Notes: generated from the letters alone by a model not told the origin. A stretch of DNA of 64,000 nucleotides from Paralichthys olivaceus (GCF_024713975.1 NC_091111.1:11481001-11545000); one strand, 5' to 3'; positions 37,257-50,799 are shown, counted from the stretch's first letter. Numbers and translations: made by a program.

Positions 37257-40200
37257 ATGGCTCGACTCGCTGCGCTGCTGCTGCTGCTACCGGTTCTTTT
37301 TGAATCCGTTCACTCCATCTCGTTCTTTCTACCGGTCAACTCGAGGAAGTGTTTACGGGAGGAGATCCACAAAGACGTGCTGGTGACGGGGGAGTATGAA
37401 ATAACCGAGCAGCCGAACACCAAAACTAATCTGAAGGTGAGCACACAACCTGCGGCTGGAGCTGCGGCTAACAGCAGAGGCCGAGGCGGCTTCCGTCTGT
37501 GAACGTCTGTGTAGCTGAACCAGCGCTCACCGGTGGAATCCACTGACCGGTCTCAGCTGATCGAGCGAGGCTGAAATCTGGGACAACTGTTGTTAGCATC
37601 TGGCGGCTAGGCTAGGCCCGGAAAAAACTCGTCTTCCTGGGTTTTGGTAGCTAACTAGCCGGCTAACGTCGATGCTAACATCAGCGCCCCGGATGGCTTG
37701 GTGAAATTTCCCCTTTGACATAAAGTCAAACTTGTCTGACACAAGTGAACGTGTTAAGCAGCGCTTTGTGTTTGTTCATATCCCACTTGTGTGTTTTGTT
37801 TTATTGGACGCGGAGGTTGGCGGTGACATGTGTTCGGCTCCGCTGCTGTTACACGTCAGTCTTAACCGTCCATTGGGCTGGAAGACACAAAGCTAGCGGC
37901 GTTAGCACATTCGCGGCTAACACGTCAACGACAGCAATGTGTCACGTTACTTCAATAAGCATGGTGCTAACATACATCACACACAGAGAGTGTGTCCTCA
38001 CATTCATGCTAACCCATCACAGCCCAGTGCGAGAGAGGATTCACGTTTTGTGAAATAGTCTCTTTATCGTAGCAGCTGTCAAACACACAGCACTGTTATT
38101 ATAAAGGTAATTATTAGCATGTTGCAGTTAATCGCTGCTGAGAGTGGTTATTTACTTTTGCAGATGATAGTTGAATCTGCAAAATGTCAGATATTAAGTC
38201 AATGTCTTCCTTCTACTGTTATTTAAAACAGAGACGAGCAGCAAGTCCTCACACTTGAGATGATGGAACCAGAGAATTGATCAACTTGTTTTCTTAGGCT
38301 TTGTTTCTTTACAAAAGTCTGATTCACACATTACTGTGGATAAGGTTTCTGTTCATTTATCACTCAGGTTCATGTTTGAATTATTTCATTTTCTTTGCAG
38401 ATCACAGATTCCTCCAGTCACACTCTTTACTCCAAGGAAGATGCAACAAAAGGAAAGTTTGCCTTCACCACAGAGGACTATGACATGTTTGAGGTGTGCT
38501 TTGAGAGCAAATCACCCCTGGGTAAGTGTGTTCCACATCAAGCAGCTCACAGGCACAAAATTATACTTACTCACCTAAACCACTCCATTCCAAGAGGCCG
38601 TTTCATTTCATTTTTCTCTCTGAACAACGCACATAAATAGTAAATCAGTTCTTGTTATCAACACAAACTTAAAATTGTTTTTTCTTCTTAAGAGCAAAAG
38701 TTTGAACATTTTGCTCGCCTTCATTTAGAAATAACGTACAATGACATGGTACCTTTTGGAGATATTTTTGTTATGTATACACATGTTGACAGGTGTAAAT
38801 TGTGGAAATGAATCATTTTATATACAGGTTTACATGCAGATTAGATTCAAGGAATTGTAAAACGACTGCATTCTTGCGAAATGGTGGTAATCTAGTAATG
38901 ACAATCATTCAGAAAAATGGTAATTGGAATAACAAGTTTTTAAACTGGTATGTGGACATAGGCGAGGTTAACATGGCACAGTGAGTGACTACATATGATT
39001 TTAAAAGCTTTGCTCTTTTTCCTCAGGAACTGGAAGAGTACCTGACCAGCTTGTCAATCTGGACATGAAGCATGGTGTGGAGGCCAAAAACTATGAAGAG
39101 GTAAGTTTAACCATTTTTTTCAAATAATGGTAACTGAAGCTTTTTGTCTGCAACCTGACCAGGTCAGTTGATGAAGGATGCTGGTCTCGCAGTAGAAGTT
39201 TTACTTCTTGTGTAAAATGGCAGTCAGTAGTCCTGAGCTTAGTTAAAGTGTTCGAGAAAACCTTAATCCTAAAACTATAATCTAAAATTTGGGTTAGAGG
39301 TCTCCTTTTTAGAAGCTGGTTTTGGACTCTGAAGAAGACCAGACTGACATACTTGGTTAAATGTACAAGCATATCCCATGTCAGGGTAAAGGCCTTCATT
39401 TAACACACTGTCTTAGAAACAACTTACTAAGATTCTACAGATGCAAGAGAACATGCAAACCCCTTTCCAGTAACTGTTGCACAGCCTAAATCAAGTTGAG
39501 CTGTGTAAATAAGAATTTACTGCTCCAGTGCATTTCTTACATTAATACCACATTCAATACTTGTCAGTGCAGATGTATTTTGCTGTATTAGTGCTTTTGC
39601 CAGGTGTGTATGGCCAAAACACATCAGTGACGTCAACGTGTCCCAGTATAGAAATCAGGGTTGGAAGTGCTTCATATTTCCGTTCTCAGGGACACATTGT
39701 TATGCGTCATTAGTAGATCTTCTGAGAATGGGTCTTGTCTTCCTCAGGCAACACCTTATAATGAGAATAGAAGTGATGAAGCCTGTGAGCTGAGAATCAC
39801 CCCTCCTCCCACACATGCTGCACAGAGCATGACGTCCTGTTCTGCTGAGTGTGTGTGTGTGTAGGTGGATGTTCAGGGAGAGCTTGCCTGTCTGTAGGCA
39901 GGAGGGTGGAGCTGAGTTTGCACATGGATTGACCTACGTGGACGGGTGTGTTTCCTTGGGAAATATTTGTTCAGTAGATACGTTTTGATGAGTTTGTGTC
40001 CATTAAAGGGTTTTAGAAAGGGAACTTAATGGATGCGAGCTGTCGCATCCAGTATTTATTTATTCTTAGCTCATTGAATGTCATTTGCATGTTACCACTC
40101 ATTTTGCATTTTACCATGCAACATCCTAATGTCTGCATATGATGTGGTGCACAATTTAATGCTGTAAGGTTCATCTGTTCCACACCAAACAGAAAAACTG

Positions 40201-41273
40201 TTATGTAGGTTTCATCAATTTACAGTTCACTAAGACTTAGTACAAACAAACTGAAAGTTGTAAACATGGGTCACACGGACAGACATGTAAACTACTCAGT
40301 GGGCAATATCATCAACACCTCATAGATCACAGGGCTGACTCTTGTAGCCAACAGTAAGTTTTACCAAAAGAGTAAGTGCAGAAATTGTTGTAGTGACAAT
40401 AAAATGACAATAGCAGCATGTAGTGAAAGGAGGGAAGAATCTTGCCCTGCAACATGAAGGGCAGTGGTTGCCATAGATAAATCTTGAAACCTCATCTAAT
40501 AGATTGTTTTTGTAATTGGATTTGTTGTTAAAATTGAGCTGAAACAGCAGCAGTGTAGTTTAAATTCCAGCAGTGGAATATGTACATATAGACACATAAC
40601 CCTGTGGTGGCTCCATTTTGTGTTCCTATCACAAATCAGCCACAGCAGTTTGTTTAAGATGAAGGCTGACCGTCTCAGGTGCTGCAGCTGTTTCAGACTG
40701 CAAATGGCCTCATTCTCACCAGCCAGAGTGAACAGAGTAAATGGCACAGATGGTTTAAACAGGATGTGTTCACACAGCTTGGAGTGACATCTACTGGACA
40801 AAGTCAATAACAACACTGCTTAAAATGTAGCTCTACCCTTTCTGCATTGGACTTCTCAAGGCTTCATTAGTTTCCTCTCTTTCTCTCCTCCAGATTGCCA
40901 AGGTGGAGAAGCTGAAGCCTCTTGAGGTTGAGCTGCGGCGACTTGAGGACTTGTCAGAGTCCATCGTCAATGACTTCGCTTACATGAAGAAGAGAGAGGA
41001 GGAGATGAGGGACACCAATGGTAAGGAGGAAACACAAGTTGTTATTTTGCTGAAACAGCACATAAATCAATCAGACCCTAAATGCTAACTTCAGTTTATT
41101 TATCATACACTGACCAATAACAAACCCCTTTTGTTTTTCACCACTTTCCAGAGTCCACCAACACACGTGTTCTGTACTTCAGCATATTCTCCATGTGCTG
41201 TCTCATTGGGCTGGCCACATGGCAGGTGTTCTACTTGCGGCGCTTCTTCAAGGCAAAGAAGCTGATCGAGTAG
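37257..41273 (+). CDS. tmed10: TMED10 (p24 delta) ER-Golgi cargo receptor, 207 aa
   Basis: Five exons: 37257-37436, 38401-38521, 39027-39100, 40894-41020 and 41152-41273; 624 bases including the stop. Signal peptide about residues 1-20 ([20 protein letters not shown]). The luminal GOLD domain has the conserved cysteine pair C32 and C93, then a coiled-coil region ([19 protein letters not shown]). One membrane span about 177-198 ([20 protein letters not shown]) precedes the cytosolic tail [11 protein letters not shown], carrying the FF (COPII) and KK (COPI) sorting signals. It cycles between ER and Golgi packaging cargo, including GPI-anchored proteins, and modulates gamma-secretase in mammals. 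An upstream in-frame TTG is not needed; ATG at 37257 has the Kozak context. Relative to the human protein as I recall it, there are three extra residues (SPL) before GTGR at the end of exon 2. Confidence 0.98.
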
Positions 41274-42500
41274 AGTGGCCCCTTATACTTTAGCTCCTTA
41301 CCTCCAGGGAAGCTACTGGTCAGCAAACACATCCCAACATCCACCCTCCTTGGACTAGCTTCAGCAAACAACAGCAAGTGGGGTTGAGGGGCTCGAATTC
41401 TAGTTTTCATATCTGTGAGAGAGTACCAAGGTTGTCCTCAGAAAAAAAAGATTCACCTGCTTATTTAGGGGTTTTAAACATGAAAAGCGCTGTAGGGAGA
41501 AATGCACTGTGAGGCATGGGAGGCACGTGTCATTGCGTGTCCGTCCCCATGGTACTTCACGTTTCTGTCTGCACTGTTTTTGAATGTTGCGGCTTGCTGA
41601 ATAAGAACTTGTTCCTCCAATCAGTTGAACAGTGATGTTTGATTTTCAGCTCAGTTTGAATGGATGTGCCATGAGCGAATGTCTTTTGCCCTTCTGTTGA
41701 TGTACACATTCTTTGCCATGCCAAGCAGACAAGATCCTTGGTGCCCTTTCGATCAAGTGAAGGCTGTTCAAAAAAATGTGGTCTGTTGTTACCTTCACTC
41801 GGCAACCACTGAACTTCTGTGTTATGTCACTTAATTTGCATACATGTTTGGTAGCTAAATTTAACAGTGTCTTTAGTTTGTTTTCATATTGTAAATGCTA
41901 CTTAGTTGCTTCTACAGCTATATTTTTTGGGGGGTTGTGCGCTGTCAGAGTAATATTCTCTTAGTTATAAATTAGGTCACTTCTATTAGCTCTTGCACGT
42001 TCTAGATTTGTTTTTTTGAACATCTGAACATTCATCTGTCACCAGTCAAAAGTAGCCACAAACCAAAAACCTTATTTTCAGGAGGGAATTTGAAGCATAC
42101 TGTCATCCCCTGATTTCCATGATGCAATCCATGTTTGTGAAATGTTTTTTTTTTTGCCAGACCACAGTGAATGGAGCTTTTGACTGGAAAAAGAAAAGTA
42201 AGCTCTCCAAAAGTTTCCAATCAGTCATGCACCTCTTTTCTTTACACACTGGTGAAATTGAATTTTTAAATATAACTTCCAAATTACAGTATATCCATCC
42301 AGCGTGCTTCTGTTTGTTAAAAATACCTTTTGAGGCTTGGGTTACATGAGAATGAGGGTTGTTGCAAATATTCAGATTGTGTTTGACAAAGATTAATTGA
42401 GACATGGGTACATTTTTAACGATGAACATGCGCATTGTGCGCAGTAAATGATTTTTATGTTAACTGATAAATTTTGTAAATTTATGTTGGGCTTTTATTC

Positions 42501-42506
42501 AATAAA
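42501..42506 (+). other. tmed10: tmed10 poly(A) signal
   Basis: AATAAA 1.2 kb beyond the stop codon, followed by AT-rich sequence; the first clear plus-strand signal after the coding end. The 3' UTR would be about 1.25 kb. Confidence 0.6.
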
Positions 42507-42519
42507 ATATTGGATGAAT

Positions 42520-43440
42520 TTACATTAATTACAGTGCAATTAAACACATTTATTTTTATTTTATTTCAAGTTTTTGAAGTGTAACAAAAAAACATAACTT
42601 CCTTATGATTGATCTCTTAAAGGCAGTTTTGCTTTTGGATTAATTAAGTTTTTCACAGTTTTAATCATAACACAATGCCACACTCCAATTCCTTCAGGAG
42701 GAAGTATTATCATCACATCATATCACTAATGTGTTAATAGACTGGAATCATTTACAACATGTTCTGTTTTTTAAAATACATAAATGACACAAAGCTTTAG
42801 TTGTTCCACTGGGCACAATAGTGACCGATTTAACTTTTTATCTTCAAACTATAAATTAACTTTCTACATTATTATAATACTGACATATATAATGTGTGAT
42901 CAACTTGCCCTGAAGAGAGAGAGAGACATTTTCATCTTCCGGTGACCTCGAACCCACCAATGCAACAAGAGGTGCGTCCCACAGCGAGTGAGCTGTTATT
43001 GTGACACAAGACGAACTGACATTTCATTTATTCTATTTTTAAAATAAATAAACCCCATGTTCAATGTCTTATCACAATACATATATGTTAATTCTTATTC
43101 CCTTATTGTGACAGCGTAACACTGATATTTACCCAAACTGCCTGTCAAACAAAAACTTATTGAGTTGAAAGGATGAGGATGATTTCCAATCTGCAATTAA
43201 ATACGCACACATATATATGTATGTGTGCGTATATATATACACATATATATAAGATAAATAGAAATATCAAGTTTTTATTTTACCAGTAAATTTACATTTG
43301 TGAATATGCAATTTAGCAATAAATATGATTGATTGAACTCGTGATTATTGGATATTGTGATGGAGTAAAAAACTTCGCTCTCCAGTAGAAACTCAGACCC
43401 AAGACAAACCCACAGAAGTATTTAAAAGTACAAATATTTC
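42520..43440. other. AT-rich spacer between tmed10 and eif2b2
   Basis: No gene. Contains a perfect inverted repeat at 43201-43232 (13-bp arms ATACGCACACATA and complement, 6-base loop) inside alternating TA/CA sequence, which may be a microsatellite by-product. Confidence 0.5.
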
Positions 43441-43620
43441 CCTCGAGCTCAAGTTTGACGCAGTATTTCCGGGGTACGCTCCACCAATCACATGACAGCA
43501 CAGTCAGACTCACCCGGAACTAGTCTGGAAGCACTTCCGCTTCCTAACCTAGCATGTTGGAAACATCTCGGGTTGTTTGAGTTTTCCTCCTGACAGAAAG
43601 TCCGCTTCTCCTAACCAACC
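43440..43620 (+). promoter_or_regulatory. eif2b2: eif2b2 promoter
   Basis: TATA-less, with CCAAT on the plus strand (about 43484), ETS-type CACTTCCGC (43532-43540) and CGGAA (about 43515) sites close to the start codon, typical of ubiquitously expressed translation genes. Start site inferred near 43550. Confidence 0.5.
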
Positions 43621-45680
<2,060 letters not shown>

Positions 45681-45778
45681 CTTTAACCAGTGTCATTAAT
45701 AAATTAATTAAATAAAGCATCTTGAGACTGGGAGTCATTCAGTATTTGTGTATTTACACTCACATATCATCTTGTCAA

Positions 45779-45818
45779 CACTGTAAATATAAATATATAT
45801 GTAAATATATTTACAGTG
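45779..45818. repeat. Inverted repeat just past eif2b2
   Basis: Perfect 13-bp arms CACTGTAAATATA (45779-45791) and complement (45806-45818) around 14 AT-rich bases, about 65 bases past the eif2b2 poly(A) signal. Could be a small palindromic element. It is not a bacterial-type terminator in this setting. Confidence 0.5.
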
Positions 45819-46600
45819 ATGTTTTCTAGGTTCATCGTGTTTTTGGGTGTTTCAACATCAGACAGCCTCAGGGTCAGCACTTGGATACATGGTTATCAAT
45901 TACTTAATCAATGCAAGTATACTAACAAAAACCTATAGTGCTATTTATAGATGTTGTGTCTCCTACATCTTCTGCTTCATGTCAGAACACTCCCACATCC
46001 GCAGTTCACTGTGAGCTGACATGAACTCTATTACTGTCCTGGTCTGGTCTACGTCAACTGAACCAATCAAATTTATATTAGTTTAATCAGACCAAGTAAT
46101 ACTCATCATATTCTTTTCCAGGCATTTCGGCTTTATTGACAGGACCCAGCAAAGAGTTGGTTTGGAATCGAACGTGCGGCAGCTGCAGGAGGGCTCCTGC
46201 CTCATTATGCTTAATCACATTTCTTTTCATCTCCTCCAACAAAGATTCATCTTGCAGTTTTGTGAGTAACGGTTGTCTTATTGTACGCCATCCGATGACT
46301 TCGACCTCATGCAATGTCTTTCACACTTTCTGAAACAGCACAATTTCCACAGAAAACCTTTGAGCCAAATTAGAGGTTTTTCAATCCTTGATGTGTGTTA
46401 AACCTTGATGCGATACTTTAAGCCCTGTGTTTGAAATCTAGTCCACTCAACTTTATACATATTCCACAGAAGTATGTTTAGTTTTGGTCTGTACTCAAAA
46501 TCTTACTCTAATTTTACCACAGCGTCATCAGCAGGATCAGGAGAAACGTGTTGAGTAACTGTTGTTTTCTTCCAGGTGGAGGTGCTGCAGTGCTCCTTGA

Positions 46601-46613
46601 TGACGTGACGTCA
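46601..46613 (+). promoter_or_regulatory. CRE/ATF site of 7SL gene 1
   Basis: TGACGTGACGTCA; the perfect CRE TGACGTCA occupies -44 to -37 relative to the RNA start at 46650. Vertebrate 7SL genes are known to need an upstream ATF/CRE element with the internal pol III promoter. Confidence 0.75.
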
Positions 46614-46649
46614 GTCCCATTCAAAGCTCTGTGAGTGTGTGATCTCCTC

Positions 46650-46948
46650 GTCGGGAGCGGTGGCGCGCGCCTGTAATCCAAGCTACCGGGAGACTGAGGC
46701 TGGAGGATCGATTGAGCTCAGGAGCTCTGAGCTGCAGTGGACTGTGTCGATCGGGTGTCCGCACTAAGTTCGGTATCGATATGGTTCTCCCGGGGGAGCC
46801 CGGGACCACCAGGTCGTCTAAGGAGGGGTGCACCGGTCCAGGTCGGAAACGGAGCAGGTCAAAGCCCCCGTGCCGCTCAGTAGTGGGATCGCGCCTGTGA
46901 ATAGACGCTGTAGTGCAGCCTGAGTAACACAGCGAGACTCAGTCTTTT
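46650..46948 (+). ncRNA. rn7sl: 7SL RNA (signal recognition particle RNA), copy 1
   Basis: About 299 bases, closely matching vertebrate 7SL RNA from GTCGGGAGCGGTGGCGCG to the AGTC-TTTT pol III stop. The Alu domain ends match (CCTGTAATCCAAGCTAC at the start; GCAGCCTGAGTAACACAGCG at the end). The S domain is intact: CACTAAGTTCGGTATC, ACCACCAGGTCG, AAGGAGGGGTGCACCGG, CAGGTCGGAAACGGAGCAGG and AGTAGTGGGATCGCGCCTG. This RNA is the scaffold of SRP, which targets ribosomes to the ER. Full length, with a T4 terminator and an upstream CRE, so it looks functional rather than a retro-pseudogene; no A-tail or target duplication is seen. Confidence 0.97.
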
Positions 46949-47224
46949 ACACTCAGAGACACACAACACACACACACTGACATCACATGTTGACATCACA
47001 CAACAGCTTCAGCTCTGCTGCTTCATCTTCTTGTTCCAACTAAACCTGCACTAACCTGCAGCTCTGCTGCTGCTACAGCGCCTCCACCTGGAGGACAACA
47101 CCTACAGCAACAACAACCACTCTACACTTATACTCATGTCCTGCAGGGGGAGACAAACTAACTACACATGATAAACAGGTTCCTGTTGAGTTACTTTTAT
47201 ATTCACCTCTATCAGTATTAAATT

Positions 47225-47374
47225 GTCCGTAAGCACCGATATTCAAATTCGACTTGAAACGGTGTCATTTACATCATGTTTTAGTTTTCACACGTGGATC
47301 AATGCGGACATTTAGACTAAAAACCTGTAAATGACGCCGTTTCGAGTCGAATTTACCTGTCGAGGCTTACGGAC
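47225..47374. mobile_element. MITE with long inverted arms
   Basis: Ends GTCCGTAAGC and GCTTACGGAC; the arms of about 50 bases are mostly complementary (left 'ACTTGAAACGGTGTCATTTAC', right 'GTAAATGACGCCGTTTCGAG'). No coding capacity. It lies inside 7SL cassette 1 and interrupts sequence that is continuous in cassettes 2 and 3. Confidence 0.75.
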
Positions 47375-47611
47375 ACTTGGATGACACCACAGAAGCAGCA
47401 TGGAGGCATTTAATGTTCTTTCCTGTTGTTTTTTTCTGTTTAAAGTGAAGTGGTCACCATTCACTTCAGTTCTATTGGATTTGGCTGCAACGCTGTTCAC
47501 CCCTGAAACTCCAGAAGTGTTTTGTGGACTCAAACACTTCAGCCACCTCCATCGTCACAGTGGTGAGTAGATAATGAGAGAGTTTTCATTTCTGGGTAAA
47601 CTATCCCCATA
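47375..47611 (+). mobile_element. Dispersed fish repeat adjoining the MITE
   Basis: Contains blocks I recognise from fish genomes: 'GCAGCATGGAGGCATTTAA', 'GTGGTCACCATTCACTTCAG', 'CTATTGGATTTGGCTGCAAC', 'CAGAAGTGTTTTGTGGACTC' and 'GGTAAACTATCCCC'. Together with the MITE it forms one insertion of about 390 bases. Family name unknown to me. Confidence 0.5.
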
Positions 47612-48080
47612 AAGCTATTTAATACAGCAGCTGTTCAGATAAAGGAAACGCAACACACACAGACACACACCAGGGCCTCCACTAATTATTGTAGATGTTT
47701 TATGATTTATTAATCAACAAGTATTTGCAGGATTGTGATGTTTTACTAGAGTAAATCATTCTTGACTGTGTGATGTGAAAACAGTTGAACTGATGTTTTT
47801 GATCTGCAGTCTGCTCCCTCAACACTATAATTACAAAGTACACTTTCAGAGTTTGATTTTCAGGAAAGGAGTTTATTCATTTAAGCTTGTTTCAAAATGT
47901 CCAGAGTTACATGCCATGTGTCTGTTTAACTCTGATTCGTCTGTTTCAGTTAAGAATAAAGTTGAGTTCACAAAATCTTAGGTTTTAAAATCACCAGGTC
48001 AGAAATATGTCTCAGTGATCTTCTTCACTGAAGCTGTAGTTTTATCTTCCGCCACCAGAGACCGCTGCAGGGCTCCGTGA

Positions 48081-48093
48081 TGACGTGACGTCA
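48081..48093 (+). promoter_or_regulatory. CRE/ATF site of 7SL gene 2
   Basis: TGACGTGACGTCA, same sequence and spacing as in copy 1 (perfect CRE at -44 to -37). Confidence 0.75.
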
Positions 48094-48129
48094 GTCCCAT
48101 TCAAAGCTCTGTGAGTGTGTGATCTCCTC

Positions 48130-48428
48130 GTCGGGAGCGGTGGCGCGCGCCTGTAATCCAAGCTACCGGGAGACTGAGGCTGGAGGATCGTTTGAGCTCA
48201 GGAGCTCTGAGCTGCAGCGGACTGTGTCGATCGGGTGTCCGCACTAAGTTCGGTATCGATATGGTTCTCCCGGGGGAGCCCGGGACCACCAGGTCGTCTA
48301 AGGAGGGGTGCACCGGTCCAGGTCGGAAACGGAGCAGGTCAAAGCCCCCGTGCCGCTCAGTAGTGGGATCGCGCCTGTGAATAGACGCTGTAGTGCAGCC
48401 TGGGTAATACAGCGAGACTCAGTCTTTT
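48130..48428 (+). ncRNA. rn7sl: 7SL RNA (signal recognition particle RNA), copy 2
   Basis: Differs from copy 1 at only a few bases by eye (for example TCGTTTGAG for TCGATTGAG, GCAGCGG for GCAGTGG, CTGGGTAATAC for CTGAGTAACAC). All S-domain landmarks are intact, ending in a T6 run (48425-48430), a stronger pol III stop than in the other copies. Same orientation as copy 1. Confidence 0.97.
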
Positions 48429-48572
48429 TTGACAACAGTTATAACTCTACTTCTCTCTACACATGTCAAACTACAACTACACAAATGAAAGCTTCCTCAT
48501 AAACACACTTTTCCATTAACCTCTATCAACGTGAAAGATATTTAATGCAGCAAATGTTCAAATAAAGGAAAC

Positions 48573-48576
<4 letters not shown>

Positions 48577-48616
<40 letters not shown>
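48577..48616. repeat. (CA)n microsatellite
   Basis: CA run inside 7SL cassette 2; shorter CA runs occupy the same place in the other two cassettes. Confidence 0.9.
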
Positions 48617-48619
<3 letters not shown>

Positions 48620-49090
48620 GCCTCCACTAATTATAGTAGATGTTTTTTCAAGTGTTTGCAGGATTGTGATGTTTTAACCTGGACTTTTATCTTTATAAGT
48701 TATTTTAAATCAAAAACTGACTGGGAAAATGTACCTTTACGACTTGTAGGCCTCTGTGTGTGTGTTTCCTTTATTTGAACACTTGCTGCATTAAGCATCA
48801 CAACTCTAACATTGATAGAGGTGAATATAACCGTGTGTTCATGAGTAACTCAACAGGAAGCTGTTTATCATGTGTAGTTAGTTTGTCTCCCCCTGCAGGA
48901 CATGAGTATAAGTGTAGAGTGGTTGTTGTTGCTGTAGGTGTTGTCCTCCAGGTGGAGGCGCTGTAGCAGCAGCAGAGCTGCAGGTTAGTGCAGGTTTAGT
49001 TGGAACAAGAAGATGAAGCAGCAGAGCTGAAGCTGTTGTGTGATGTCAACATGTGATGTCAGTGTGTGTGTGTTGTGTGTCTCTGAGTGT

Positions 49091-49389
49091 AAAAGACTGA
49101 GTCTCGCTGTATTACTCAGGCTGCACTACAGCGTCTATTCACAGGCGCGATCCCACTACTGAGCGGCACGGGGGCTTTGACCTGCTCCGTTTCCGACCTG
49201 GACCGGTGCACCCCTCCTTAGACGACCTGGTGGTCCCGGGCTCCCCCGGGAGAACCATATCGATACCGAACTTAGTGCGGACACCCGATCGACACAGTCC
49301 GCTGCAGCTCAGAGCTCCTGAGCTCAATCGATCCTCCAGCCTCAGTCTCCCGGTAGCTTGGATTACAGGCGCGCGCCACCGCTCCCGAC
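49091..49389 (-). ncRNA. rn7sl: 7SL RNA (signal recognition particle RNA), copy 3
   Basis: Reverse-complement copy with complete Alu and S domains, starting at 49389 and ending in TTTT (49094-49091). It carries TCGATTGAG as in copy 1, and GCAGCGG and GTAATAC as in copy 2, a mosaic consistent with gene conversion between copies. Upstream CRE present. Confidence 0.97.
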
Positions 49390-49425
49390 GAGGAGATCAC
49401 ACACTCACAGAGCTTTGAATGGGAC

Positions 49426-49438
49426 TGACGTGACGTCA
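49426..49438 (-). promoter_or_regulatory. CRE/ATF site of 7SL gene 3
   Basis: On the minus strand TGACGTCACGTCA: one base differs from copies 1 and 2, which moves the perfect TGACGTCA to -49 to -42 relative to the RNA start at 49389. Confidence 0.75.
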
Positions 49439-50154
49439 TCACCTGAGCCAGGTGTGACCTGTTTCATATTGTAAATGTCTGATGGGACAGTTTCACATCC
49501 TGCGTTTGTTTAAAGTCTGATTCTTATTTGTTAAATTCACATCATGTCAGGATTCCATGACTTTTCACTTGTAACAAATATGACGTAGCTTCCGGCTCTG
49601 TGAAATTAAACCAATGTGGGAGTGCTCCAAATTGTAATACCACAGATATCTGGCAGGGGCTGGCTCCAAAAAAATCTCTGGAACATTGACTGCCAATTTT
49701 AAAACTTGTGAATTTGGCTCATGAAGTCACACTTTTTTTTCCACAAGTCATTATGGTTTCAATAGCTAAATTCACAACAAAGATCTGGTCGACTTTTTGA
49801 AAATAATGTCATAACTAATCAGAATTTATGCTCAAGTTTCGGTCGATCAGGGAGCGCGGCTCTTTGATTGGCACTCGTTGACTTGGATGATTGATATTAA
49901 TAGAAAGACCCATTCCCCCCTCACGCGTTCGTGCTTTCACTTATATTTGTCTCGTTATTTGTTGGCAGACTGGACATTTTCTACGTGCAATCAATGCTCA
50001 TTAACCTATCGTATCTATTGTGTTCAGTTAAGTGTTTCTTTTTATTTTCAGTAAATTTGTAAAATTCACTCACAAAAATGTAGACTCAAAACCAATAGTA
50101 AAATATTCTGGATCCAACCAAAACCACAAAGTTTGCACCAAAATATCAGAAAGA

Positions 50155-50286
50155 TGTAGATAGATATATAGATGGATAGATAGATAGACAGATAGATGGA
50201 CAGATGGATAGATGGATAGATAGATAGATGGATAGATAGATGGATAGATAGATAGATGGATAGATAGATGGATAGATGGATAGATG
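50155..50286. repeat. (GATA/GATG)n microsatellite
   Basis: Tandem tetranucleotides of GATA with interspersed GATG over about 130 bases. Confidence 0.9.
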
Positions 50287-50799
50287 AGGGTCAGACCATG
50301 TGAAGGCTCTGGCTCCCTGCTATGCTCTAACAGAGAGAGTTCATTGTTCTCTGACCTACATTTGTTGATGTGGAACTGCAGGAAAAAAAAGGTCAGAGTG
50401 AATGGACTCAGCAACATGTCTCCACTCTCCACTGCACCACACTCACTATAGTCTGAGCATGACATCACCCAACTGTCAAACAACAGCTTCTGACTTAGCT
50501 TTGGTTCAAAAAAGATTATAAATCAATGCAAATACAACATTGTAATTGTGTTACATATGTTGTGGCTGTGACTGCAGAACAATCACAGATTATTGGTAAA
50601 ACACTTTGACGTCCAAAGGGAGAGTATTTTTTTGTATTGTCCAAAACTTTTATACTCAAAGTTTCAGCCTCCAAATACTGAGCAATTCTCTTTTTTCACT
50701 TCCTCAAATTAAATATGAAACAGTTGATGGGAAAAACCCCACCTCCATATGAACCTCACTGTTATCCTCCCGGCTCTGTCTTTCTCTTCCTTCTCTTGC

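Larger units (their letters stand above)
46592..49440. repeat. 7SL gene cluster: direct and inverted duplication
   Basis: Three cassettes. Cassette 1 (46592-47219, continuing after an insertion at 47612-47720) and cassette 3 (49440 down to about 48752) are inverted copies over the 7SL gene plus about 300 bases downstream, up to 'CACCTCTATCA'. Cassette 3 has 13 extra bases near 48836. Cassette 2 (48070-48680) is direct to cassette 1, but its proximal downstream part is diverged. A distal segment ('TTCAAATAAAGGAAACAC', CA repeat, 'GGCCTCCACTAATTAT') occurs at 47640, 48558 and, in part and inverted, at 48752-48795, so cassettes 2 and 3 meet tail to tail. Homology stops just upstream of the CRE in each. 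Confidence 0.85.

Noticed and set aside
45779-45818. Stem-loop after eif2b2 as a terminator
   Set aside because: Pol II genes do not use such terminators, and the AATAAA signal upstream accounts for 3' end formation.
46621-49418. Open frames of 60-70 codons within the 7SL units (MHPSLDDLVV..., MSSGALSCSG...)
   Set aside because: They repeat exactly with the RNA gene copies and read through conserved SRP RNA structure; the sequence is fully explained by non-coding 7SL.
50155-50286. Possible CRISPR-like regular repeat
   Set aside because: Plain GATA/GATG microsatellite in a vertebrate genome; no spacers.
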